The notes under the pieces: generated by a model | What the model saw: the letters and a program-made list of their open reading frames with translations, nothing else | Database searches by the model: none | Told to the model about the DNA's origin: nothing | In this document: piece by piece, positions 50,401 to 59,880 of the stretch | Numbering within the stretch: the stretch's first letter is position 1 | Layout: each line of letters begins with the position of its first letter | DNA from: Diatrype stigma | Taxonomy: Eukaryota; Ascomycota; Sordariomycetes; Xylariales; Diatrypaceae | Assembly (NCBI GenBank): GCA_022225965.2 | Contig: JAKJXP020000015.1 | Coordinates: 186,001-250,000 of the forward strand | DNA length: 64,000 bases | Reading direction: 5' to 3' | Made by a program: the position numbers and the translations under genes

Positions 50401-53400
50401 AGAGGGTCCGCCATGAGCTCCTTCGCCCGCATGCCGGCACCACTGATATCCTTGATGCTCTCCACGAAGGTTTCAGTGACCTGCGCGAAGCTGTGGAGAA
50501 GGTCGTGAATAAGCCAGCGGACTTTACTGCCAACGACGAGATCCTTGAAGCGCTTCAGGAGGGTCTCAGCACCGTGCGTACGGAAATCGACGCTCTTCGC
50601 GAGCATGACAACGAGAAGGCCGTGGTTACGGTTGGCGGTGGCCCGAGTGATGCCATGGTACCAGCAGACATGCTCAAGCACGACGATATCAAGAATCTCG
50701 AGATGATGATGACCCAACTCCGAATCAAGATGGAGTCGCTGGGAAGCTCGCACCCTCCACCCGAAACTGTATCCGAATCCGGAACCGACTCTACGTCGGT
50801 CCCCACGGCACCTGGCGGTCTACGCAAAGAGGACCTGTCCGAAGTTGAAGAGATGCTTCGCAATGTGCAGGAGAAAGTTACGAGCATCTCTAATGCTGAG
50901 GTGGAAGAGTCGCTTCGGAATTTGCATATTTCCGTGGAAGCCATCTCTAATGTCGAAGTGCAAGAGTCAATTCGCAACCTCCAAGCGTCGGTGGAGGCCA
51001 TGTCCAACGTTGAAGTTCTGGAAGCTATCCGAAGCCTGCAAGAGTCGGTCGGCGGGTTAGCTCTAGAGGGACCCAGGAACAAGGATGACTCCGAGCCCAT
51101 CAATCCTGACGATGTTGCCACCAAGGAAGATATCCAGGCCATCGAGACCATCCTCCGGAACACTAAGGGCAGACTGGAGGACATTCTTGACGGCGAGCAA
51201 GCTGTGAAAAAAGATCATCTTGATGCCGTCGAAGCAATGGTCCTGGAAACGAAAGATGCAATGGGCGCTCTCACCGGCCAATTAGAAACCATCTCCAAAA
51301 AGGAAGATCTGGTGAAGATCGAGTCTCTTGTAACTCAAGTCAACATAGCTTTTGACGAGATGAAAGAGAGATCTGAGAAGGCGTTGGAGGACCCGGAGAA
51401 GGTCACGAAAACCCACGTTGAGGCAGTTGAAGCTGCCATCGTCAATATCAAATCCGCCATTGAGGAGTCGCTGAAGTCTGATATCGCCACCCTTTCCTCC
51501 AAGGACGACGTCAAGGCCCTCGAAACCATCGTCAGCGAGCTGAAGGATGCTACTACCGCCCAAGCAGAGGCCAATGATAAGGCCTTGGTCGATCGCCGGG
51601 CGGAGGTAGCAGGAGTCGGCGATCGCGTCGCAGAGGTCAAGACTTTCCTAGAAGAGCTCCAGGGCCTGATGAAGGAGAAACTGGAGGCTGGCGCTACAGG
51701 CATCGATCACCTCAGTGGGCTCCTAGGTGGCCTGAGTCAGACAATAGGCCAAAATGCCAACGTCGGACAAGACCTAAAGGAGATGCTAGACATCATGAAG
51801 AACGAGTTCGAAGAGTCTAAGTCTGGAGTTATCGGAGCCAAGCTGGATACCGACGAGAAATTTACGCAGACTACTGATGTTCTCAGCGCCAAGATTGATG
51901 AGAAGATCGGCGAGCTTATTACGAAGTATGATATGTTCCAGACGGTTATGGAAGAACGCACGACGGCTGGCGAGGCCCGAGATGCAGAGATGGAGGCGGC
52001 TGTTGTCGGCACCAAAGCCATCGCCGACGAGCTGAAGGTTCTTGTCGACACCCTCGGCTCTTCCGTGACCGACTCCCTGGAGAAGATGGAAGAGGCATCC
52101 AAGACTGTCTTCATCCAAGTCGAGCAGCTCTATACCAAATCCGAGGAGAACCACACAGAGGACAAGAGCGAGCACCAGACTACGCGCGACCAGATCCAGC
52201 AGGCCGTCAACATCGTCGAAGGCCTCCAAGGGCATGTAACCGAGTTCCAGCCGCAGATCCTCGAGACGGTCAAGAATGTCTTGATGGTCGTCGGTCAACA
52301 CTACGAGCATTCGAGAAACACGGCCTCCCAGCTTCAGAAGCAGATCGAGGATGCCAAGCCCGAGGAGCCGCTTATGCTGCCACCCCCTCCCGAGAAATAC
52401 GACGATACGGAAGTGCTTGCTAGGCTTGAGAAGATCGCCGAGCTTGCTGCAGACAAATACAGTGACGCAGAAGTCCTTGCCAAACTCGATAAGCTCGCCG
52501 CGGATAAGTACGATGACGCTGAAGTACGCGGCAAGCTGGACAAGCTTGTCGAAGAAAAATATGACGACAAAGAAGTCATCACGAGGCTCGACAAACTGGC
52601 AGAGGACAAGTACAACGATGCCGAGGTTCTTGCTAAGCTCAACAAACTCGCTGAGGACAAGTACGACGACAAGGAAGTGCTCGCCAGACTACAAAAGCTT
52701 GCCGATGAGAAATACGATGATACAGAAGTCCTTGTCAGGCTCGAGAAGCTCAACGAGGATCTCAAGTACGACGATACAGACGTGCTTGTGCGGCTCGAGA
52801 AGCTTGGCGAGGATCTCAAATATGACGACACGGAAGTTCTTGCCCGACTAGCCAAACTCGACGAGGACAAGTACAACGATGTTGAGGTGCTCGCCAGGCT
52901 GGACAAGCTAGCTGCAGACAAATACGATGATGCTGGAGTTGTCACTCGACTTGACCAGCTAGTCCAAGACAAATACGACGACAGTCAAGTCCAAGCCAAG
53001 CTGAATGAGATCGCGGAGAAGTGCGACCCTGCCGAGGTGCACTCGAAGCTGAACAAGATCATCGAGAGCGACGACAAGGCGGTGGTGCACTCGAAGCTCG
53101 ACAAGCTCGTGGGCCACACCGAGGCGGCGGAGCGGGCGTACGAGCATCTGGCGACGCTGGACCGGGTGCACCGGCAGGTGCAGCAAACGGCGACGGACCT
53201 GACGCACTTCATCGCGGCGCAGAAGAAGCGGGTGGCGGACGAGCAGGAGGACTACGGGCGGGCGCTGCAGGAGACTAGGATCAGCCTGGAGCGCTCCAAG
53301 GCCGAGAAGTCCGAGGTAGAGTCGAGCCTGTCGCGGCTCCGGAGCGAGGAGGCCCAGTTGCGCGCCGCCGTCGCCTCGCTCCGCAACGAGCAGGACGACA

Positions 53401-54353
53401 TGCTGCGCCGCAAGGCCCGCACCGCCGCGGACATCGCCTCGCTCGAGACGGCCCTCCGCCTCCGCCGCGAGGAGCTCCACGCCATGGACGCCCGCGCCGA
53501 GGGGCTCGAGCGCCGCATCCTCGAGGGCGTGCTCGACCACTCGCGCGCCCTGCTCATGACCAAGGGCAGCAGCAGCCACGCCAAGAACCGAGGCGATGTT
53601 ATGAGCCGCAAGCGGGTGCCGGGCGCGAGGTCCAGCCTGCCGCCTGGCGGCGATGCGAACGCGACGACCCCGACGCGATCGTCGGTCAAGAAGTCGGCTG
53701 TTGTCAACATGACGCGCCTGACGCCCAAGCAGAACGGGGCCAGCGGCGGAAATGCCGCCGCTGCTGCGAACAACCGCCGCATCCTGAGCCTCAGCCAGAT
53801 GTCCCACAACGTGCCCACCGGCGGCGTCTCGCGCAGCCAGAGCGTGCGGACGCCCGGCGGCGCGGGGGGCCTGCGCAAGAGCAGCTGGACGCCCGGCGGT
53901 GGCGTCCGGGCTAAGAAGCACGGCGGCCTTCTGCAGGAGGAGGAGGCGGAGGATGGCGGCAACGGCCATGGCCACGACAAGGAGAACGAGGGGGCAGATC
54001 ACCATCACGCGGATTCGGGCCATGAGCGCCTGGACGAGGAGGAAGATGAGCATGATCGCGATGTCGATGATGCCGATGACGCCGCGACTGAGGTCGTCGA
54101 TCGCGCTGATGATGATGATGACCGTGGCTACGAGGGGGAGAGTGTCGCCGCTTCGGACCCGGAGGATGGCGACGGTGATGATGATGGTGATGAGAGCGAG
54201 TCGGGCACCCTGAGACGCACGAGCCTCGGAACAACGACGACTACGGATGATTACGACGCGGCGAGTGCTAGCGACGATTATACGGAGAGTGTCGGGGACT
54301 CGGAGAGCATCGCGGGGGACCCCGAGGTCGTGATGGTCTCTAGTGCTTCATAG
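47490..54353 (+). CDS. Very large multi-repeat coiled-coil protein, unknown function
   Basis: A 2255-aa protein from exons 47490-47572 and 47669-54353. I do not recognise a family with a known role. Residues 1-330 are Pro/Ser/Arg-rich and probably disordered (ARPTTPTPMPISLNP). Then come four different internal repeat families: about 663-790, five units of about 27 aa like LTKDDVLDAVQQGLKSFDFP; about 929-1010, three units like DEILEALQEGLSTVRTEID; about 1084-1158, four units of 21 aa like NVEVQESIRNLQASVEAMS; about 1604-1840, fourteen units of 16-17 aa like KYDDKEVLARLQKLADE. A strong coiled coil follows (about 1845-1990, RSEEAQLRAAVASLRNEQDD). The next part is basic and disordered (about 2000-2110), and the last 130 residues are mostly Asp/Glu. 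The mix suggests an extended scaffold, perhaps cytoskeletal or nuclear, but nothing in the sequence proves it. No signal peptide or membrane segment. Confidence 0.85.
52395..53110 (+). repeat. Coding tandem repeat array, 14 units of 48-51 bp (KYDD repeats)
   Basis: Fourteen consecutive units of the form KYDDxEVLxRLxKLAED in the large protein. The last two units are diverged (KCDPAEVHSKL, DDKAVVHSKL). Codons differ between units, so the array is old at DNA level though conserved in protein. Confidence 0.9.
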
Positions 54354-54975
54354 TGAGCTACCTATCGGGAGGAAGAGGAAGAGGAAAGGGGGGGCGAGTG
54401 GTGTTTGGTTTGGTATGGCTTAATCGGTCGCTGTTCGATACGAGATGAGGGAGGGCTTGTTTGCTGGGTTGTTTGGTCTATGAGTAATATGAAGGGGTGA
54501 TATCCAGTTTCCTTAGGGGGTTGCTTTATTTTTTTCCTCAAGGTGGCTTGGAGTTGGGCGTTCTTTGACTGCTTCACTTTGCCTGGAACGGACGATCGAG
54601 TGATGGATGGATGGATGAATGGATGGACGGACGGACCTTCGGGTCTTGCATGCGATGAAATCAGAGGGCCTCCTTACTTTCCTACTTGCTTCGAAAGCCG
54701 CCTCTGTTTAGACCTTTGCTATGCAGTTGGCGGCGGGGGGTGACATTTCTGCTTCTTCTACTACTACTTCTTTGTCTGGATTACATAGTATTGACTAGTA
54801 CAACTACATGATGCCAATGATATCAAAATCTTTCCTTTTTGCAATAGACTACTTTTCCCCGTGCCTCATGCCGAATTTGAATTTTGCCATGCCCGTCCTC
54901 ACCATGCATGTCATCATACGCTTATAATGGGGTTCCTTATTCATACATATTTGCCTATCTCTCCGAACAGCATCC
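54354..54975. other. Intergenic between convergent genes
   Basis: 3' flanks of the large repeat protein and the SerRS gene. An ATGG tetranucleotide run lies near 54602-54632. No gene seen. Confidence 0.6.
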
Positions 54976-56751
54976 TCATCCCCGCCGAGGATGCAGATGG
55001 TGCTTCGGCCCGATCTTGTCCTTCCCGTCCATCCAGGGCCGCAGGCACTCGGGAATCGCGACCGTCCCCTCCTCCTCGTCCCAGCCGTTCTCCAGCAGCG
55101 CGGCCAGGACCCGCGGCACGGCCAGCGCGGTCCCGTTGACGGTGTAGGGGTAGGCCATGCGGCCGGCGCCGTCGACGCGGGCCCGCGTCGCCAGGCGGCG
55201 GGTCTGGTAGTCGCCGCAGATGCTCGCGCTCGTGACCTCGCCCCAGCCGCCGCCGTCGCCGCCCACACCGACGCGCGACGGGAAGAAGGCCTCGATGTCG
55301 CACTTGCGGCTGGCCGACGCGCCGAGGTCGGCGCTCGGCATCTCCAGCACGCGGCACCGCAGGCCCAGCGAGGCCAGGATCTCGGTCTGGATGTCGAGGA
55401 TCTCGTCGAAGGCCTCGACGGCGGCGGCGGCGTCGGGCGCCGTCCACGCGAACATCTCCACCTTGGTGAACTCGTGCACGCGGTACAGGCCCTTGGTCTC
55501 GGCGCCGCGCGCGCCCGCCTCGGCCCGGTAGCACCGCGACACCCCGACCGCCTTGCAGGGCAGGTCCGCCGCCGCCGACTCGAACACGCTGTCGGCCTTC
55601 ATGCCCGCGAGCGGGATCTCCGCCGTGCCGGCCAGGCTGAGCTCGGGCTTCCGCTGCTTGGTGTTGCTTTCGCTGTTGCCGCCCCCGCCCGCCGCGAGGC
55701 CGTACACCTGCTGCTCGCCGTTCTGGTCGCGCGGCTGGAACCCGCACGCCGCCGCGATGTGGCTGTACACGATGCTGGGGGGCGCGACGCGCCGCCACCC
55801 GGTCCCCTGCCGCGCCACGGCCGACAGCGCGTACTGGACCAGCGCCTGCTCCAGCTGCGCCCCCTCGTCCAGCAGGTAGTACCACCCCCACCCGGACGCC
55901 GTCGCCGCCCCCGCGAAGTCTAGGATCCCGAGCTCGGCGCCGATGTGCACGTGCGAGCGCCACACGCGGTCTGACGATGAAAAGGGAAATGAGGAGGGTT
56001 CCGCCGTGGTCGCGGTCGTGGTTGCTTCGCCGCCATCGTCGCCGCCGCCGTTGATGTAGGTCAGGACCCGCGGCTCGTCACCCCGCGGCGTCTCGTCGCT
56101 CGTCAGGTTCGGGATCGCGAGCGCGAGCTCCTCCATCTCGGCCGTGAGGCGGGCCTCGTCGGCCTCGATGGCCGAGAGCTGGCGCTTGATGTCGCGCGCC
56201 TCCTCGAGCAGGGCGTCCCTGGAGCTGTTGCTGTTGCTCTTGCCTTTCGGTTCGCTCTTCTTCTCCTCGCCGCCACCAGCGTCATTGTCGCCCTCGTGCT
56301 GGATGCTCGCCGGGTTCGCCAGCTGGCGGCGCACGGCGTTGCTCCGCTCCCGCAGGCCCCGGCCGTCCCGCTGCCGCGCCTGCCACTCCTCGAACAGGGT
56401 GATGATGCGCCACGGGTACGCGGCCTGCGCGCCGTAGTTCCGCTCGATGCAGTTCTGCTCGTACAGCGCGGCGTTCTGCCGGATGTGCTTGATGTCGATG
56501 TTGGGGCGGGGCGCGGTCGTCGGCCTCGGCGTGGCTGCGAAGGGGGGCGGTGGTGGGGTCGTCGGTGCTGTGCTCGCAGCGGAGGTGGAATCAGGTACAG
56601 GGTGGTCGTTGGAGGGGAATCGCGTGACGAGGCTGCTGTGGAACGACCGCGCCGTGGCCCGCGCCGTGCTCGTCATCGTCGGCGTCGGCGGCAGTCTGGC
56701 GCGCACGATGCGGCATTGTGGACATATGAACTTTGGTCTGAAAGCTCGCAT
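54976..56751 (-). CDS. DIA4: Seryl-tRNA synthetase, mitochondrial
   Basis: Class II synthetase that charges mitochondrial tRNA-Ser. Single exon, 591 aa. The start is the ATG at 56751 (MRAFRPKFICPQCRIVRARL), which opens an Arg/Ser/Thr-rich presequence ending near ARSFHSSLVTRF. The N-terminal tRNA-binding arm is a long coiled coil (DIKHIRQNAALYEQNCIERN to MEELALAIPNL) interrupted by a charged low-complexity insert. The catalytic part has the serine-binding TAEIPLAGM, motif 2 (SRCYRAEAGA then GLYRVHEFTKVEMF), and motif 3 (GDYQTRRLATR, YTVNGTALAVPRVLAALLEN). The protein ends soon after RPWMDGKDKIGPK. The presequence and the Dia4-like arm favour the mitochondrial enzyme over cytosolic Ses1. Confidence 0.92.
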   Translation of the reverse strand: MRAFRPKFICPQCRIVRARLPPTPTMTSTARATARSFHSSLVTRFPSNDHPVPDSTSAASTAPTTPPPPPFAATPRPTTAPRPNIDIKHIRQNAALYEQNCIERNYGAQAAYPWRIITLFEEWQARQRDGRGLRERSNAVRRQLANPASIQHEGDNDAGGGEEKKSEPKGKSNSNSSRDALLEEARDIKRQLSAIEADEARLTAEMEELALAIPNLTSDETPRGDEPRVLTYINGGGDDGGEATTTATTAEPSSFPFSSSDRVWRSHVHIGAELGILDFAGAATASGWGWYYLLDEGAQLEQALVQYALSAVARQGTGWRRVAPPSIVYSHIAAACGFQPRDQNGEQQVYGLAAGGGGNSESNTKQRKPELSLAGTAEIPLAGMKADSVFESAAADLPCKAVGVSRCYRAEAGARGAETKGLYRVHEFTKVEMFAWTAPDAAAAVEAFDEILDIQTEILASLGLRCRVLEMPSADLGASASRKCDIEAFFPSRVGVGGDGGGWGEVTSASICGDYQTRRLATRARVDGAGRMAYPYTVNGTALAVPRVLAALLENGWDEEEGTVAIPECLRPWMDGKDKIGPKHHLHPRRG

Positions 56752-57731
56752 TCTGCTATATTCAACCGAGCCTTTCTTTACTATGGGAGTGCTGGGATTG
56801 ACGCTCAATTGGCGCAAGTACTACGTAGACTGCTTAGTGGTAGGTACGAAGTATATTGTGTCTCCCCAAAAAGCTGCCCACAAGAAAATCATCGTCAGTT
56901 GAAGCTGCTGCCCCGCAGTTACAGGGGTAGCTTTTGTATGTAGGTATGTAGGTATGTAGGTACCGAATGGCAAGAACGTGTCTTTAGGTTTTCAACTATA
57001 CAACCGCGGGGTTGCACTAGTCTTAACTCCAGTTAATGCCCTTTAAACCCGGTTGCTCATATACCCAGGTAGGTCCTATACTAAACTGAGGTATAAGTTG
57101 TCACCTAACTACCTCATGTGAGTAATTGGGTCTTACTACGTAGATACGTAATTACGCTCAACCTTGTGGTCGTTAGGTACCCTGCTGCTAACTCATCAGC
57201 AACTTCAATGTTCGTATGACGCCATTTTGCCCACCTAGGTATCTTGAATCATACCCCTGGCAGCCCTGGGTACTTATAGTCCTAGACATTTTGGATGTGA
57301 CATCCTACTTTCTGTTAAACTTCAGATTCGTATTTGGGATAATTCTGTAAGACTATAGAGGCCTATATCAGGTAAATTGGGACCTGGTTGAACCTACTCG
57401 CAACTAGGCACATCGGCAGTGGCGTCATTGTTGGCAACTCCGCAAAACGTTTGGTAGCCACGATAGATACATACCTTGACGAGCTATTTGTGGATTGAGG
57501 CACAATCCGAAGCTATTTTGGAAGTTCCCCCTGTTTATGATAGCGTACCTATATAACAGCAGTGTAGAACATCGCTCATCCGATATCGCCGAGTTCTCTC
57601 GGTTCACCGAGTTGCGACTTGCGCAGTATCCCGGGCTATAAAGGGGTGTGTTTGTCCTCAGTCTCAACGAGGAGATAATCACTTTACTTCGATTATCAAA
57701 GCAAAGCGACCCTCAAACGACAGCTACCAAG
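56752..57731. other. Divergent promoter region (SerRS / dehydrogenase)
   Basis: No gene. It contains a GTATGTAG tandem run at about 56936-56962 and several TAGGTAC/CCTAGGTA words (56955-57245). Confidence 0.5.
56936..56962. repeat. 8-bp tandem repeat (GTATGTAG)n
   Basis: Three head-to-tail copies of GTATGTAG/GTAGGTAT type, leading into TAGGTACC. Confidence 0.8.
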
Positions 57732-58967
57732 ATGTCTTCTTCTTCTTCGATCGACGCGGGTGAGCTCTTCACTGTCAAGGGCCTTATTGCCGTTGTAACG
57801 GGAGGGGGAACCGGTAAGCAGACTCACATTAATATCCATCTTCTTCAGATATTCGGCCATATCGTTAACGCTTGAACGTAGGTATTGGTCTCATGATCTC
57901 TCAAGCGCTGGAAGCCAATGGCGCTATTGTCTACATCATCGGACGACGCAAAGAAGTCCTAGAAGAGGCTGCCGCAACTGCTGTAGGTACAACAACCAAT
58001 AGTGCCATGGGCCCAACAGAAAGTTTGAATCCTGTCATTTCTGACGTGGGCACAGAAACACGGCAATATTCGCACCATCCAGGGCGACGTGACGAGCAAG
58101 GCCGACCTTGCCCGAGCGGCCGAGCAAGTAAAGGCGAACCACGGCTACGTGAACGTGGTCGTGGCGAACTCGGGCGTGTCCGGCCCCTCGCTCGCCGGGC
58201 TGCCGCCGAACCCCAGCCTCGCCGCGTTCCGGGACCACCTGTGGAACTGGGACCCGGCCGAGTTCAACAAGAGCTACGAGGTGAACACGACGGCCCTCTT
58301 CTACACGCTCGTCGCCTTCCTCGAGCTGCTGGGCGAGGGCAACACACGCGGGAGCGGCGGTCCGACGAGCCCGAAGAGCCAGTTCATCGCCGTCAGCAGC
58401 ATGGGCGCGTACAACCGCGTGCCGGCCTCCGGCTACGCGTACGGAAGCTCCAAGGCCGCCGTCGTGCACATGATGAAGCAGCTCGCTACTGCGCTAGTGC
58501 CGTACGACATCCGCGCCAACGTCATCGCCCCCGGTTGTGAGTTCGCCCCTGGTGTCCCCCACCCCTGCTTTTGTCCGCACGCTAGCTTCCGACGTCCCGA
58601 CCTTGGGCGATGGACGCCATTGCTTCGGGGTAAACATACTCATTGAACATATAGTGTACCCGAGCGAAATGACGCCTCACCTTGTGGAAAAGGGCAATAA
58701 GGATGGATGGTCGAAGCAGTTCATCCCTGCACAGAGAGCGGGAGATGCCCAGGATAGTATGTAGCCCATCCCACCCCCCCTTATCCCAACCTTCCCAGTT
58801 GCCCCCGAAGCTCAAGCGGCATAAACAAAACGGAGCAGTTGCTAACTCTTATTTTTCTAGTGGCGGGTGTAGTGCTGTTCCTGACGAGCAGGGCTGGAGC
58901 TTACATCAATGGAAATGTGCTTCTGACGGACGGGGGAAGACTTAGCATTACCCCGTCGACATACTAG
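57732..58967 (+). CDS. Short-chain dehydrogenase/reductase (SDR)
   Basis: NAD(P)-dependent oxidoreductase of the classical SDR fold; substrate unknown. Five exons: 57732-57813, 57882-57982, 58056-58536, 58655-58756 and 58861-58967, giving 290 aa. The cofactor motif TGGGTGIG is split by the first intron. The second intron must use donor GTAGGT at 57983, because the nearby GTACAA site puts exon 3 out of frame. The rest shows the usual SDR landmarks: NVVVANSGVSG (NNAG-like), the catalytic Ser in IAVSSMGAYN, YAYGSSKAAV (the Y-x-x-x-K pair), and NVIAPGLYPSEMT, which the third intron interrupts. The end, GAYINGNVLLTDGGRLSI, is the family terminus. No clustered metabolic genes lie nearby. The next gene runs in the same direction. 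Confidence 0.92.
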
Positions 58968-59880
58968 ACATCGGAAGGCAGGCAAGAGTGTTACGGATAA
59001 TAGATAATACATATCCAGCCTTACTGAGTATTCCAACATGAAAGTTGACGAACCCAATCGGCCACCGCTGCTAAGAAGTGCTTCTCACCGAGTAATCTCA
59101 TATGGCTTACACCAGTATAGCATACTAGTCCTGTAAAAGCCTCGGGCTGTAAGCATAGCGTGTTGCGGACGTTGCGGGCGCTGTAGGCCTTGGCAGTGCA
59201 ACATATCTAATGAAGTCCGCTATGATTATTATGATATAAAGTAGGGGTTATTTAAGGGGTTAGTAGGAAGACTTCAAGTCCCGTTTCCTTATACGTGTTA
59301 CTGAACATCGATCATTATCATGACCCCCTGCATTCTCATTGACGGAGCCACGGGCGGGATTTGCTACCCCCGCTGCTGTGCATGGCACGAAGATGTTCGG
59401 GATATAAATCCAGCGCTTGAACACATGACTGCACGGGAGTAGAGGTTTCTCCCAGTTGTAGGGCCAGGGACGAGGACTATTGCAAGGGGGGTGCCCATCA
59501 GCCCCTATCAGCCCGACTTGTATGTAGATTCTAGCCTAAACTACACCTGCATATAAAATGTTATACACCCCACTAGGTTCGCCAACCAAAGGCTCAGGTC
59601 CGGCTCCCGGGTGTTTCACACAAAGTCAATAACTATAGTGCCACCTGATGGCAACTGACGTAGCTACTATTTGGCTTCTACCTTCCTCATAAACGTAACC
59701 ACATAGCAGACTAGGGAAAGCCGGAAGAGAGGTAAGCAGCTGTCCGTGTGCCGCCCGTACCTACCTGAGTAACACTTGGCCCAATACCCCCCCAATACCC
59801 CCCCAACACCCAATTTGGAGGAGGTACTACCCGTGGACCTGAATGCTAGGTGACTCACCAAGAAACCACCGCCTTTATAG
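58968..59880. other. Intergenic
   Basis: No gene recognised. The right end is the likely promoter and 5' UTR of the glycyl-tRNA synthetase gene; a CCCCCCAATA direct repeat is seen near 59788-59810. Confidence 0.5.

Noticed and set aside
54991..55923. 310-codon plus-strand frame
   Set aside because: It is a mirror of the SerRS coding sequence, not an independent gene.
57987..58055. GTACAA donor for the second intron of the SDR gene
   Set aside because: It leaves exon 3 in the wrong frame. The GTAGGT donor four bases upstream restores KHGNIRTIQGDV.
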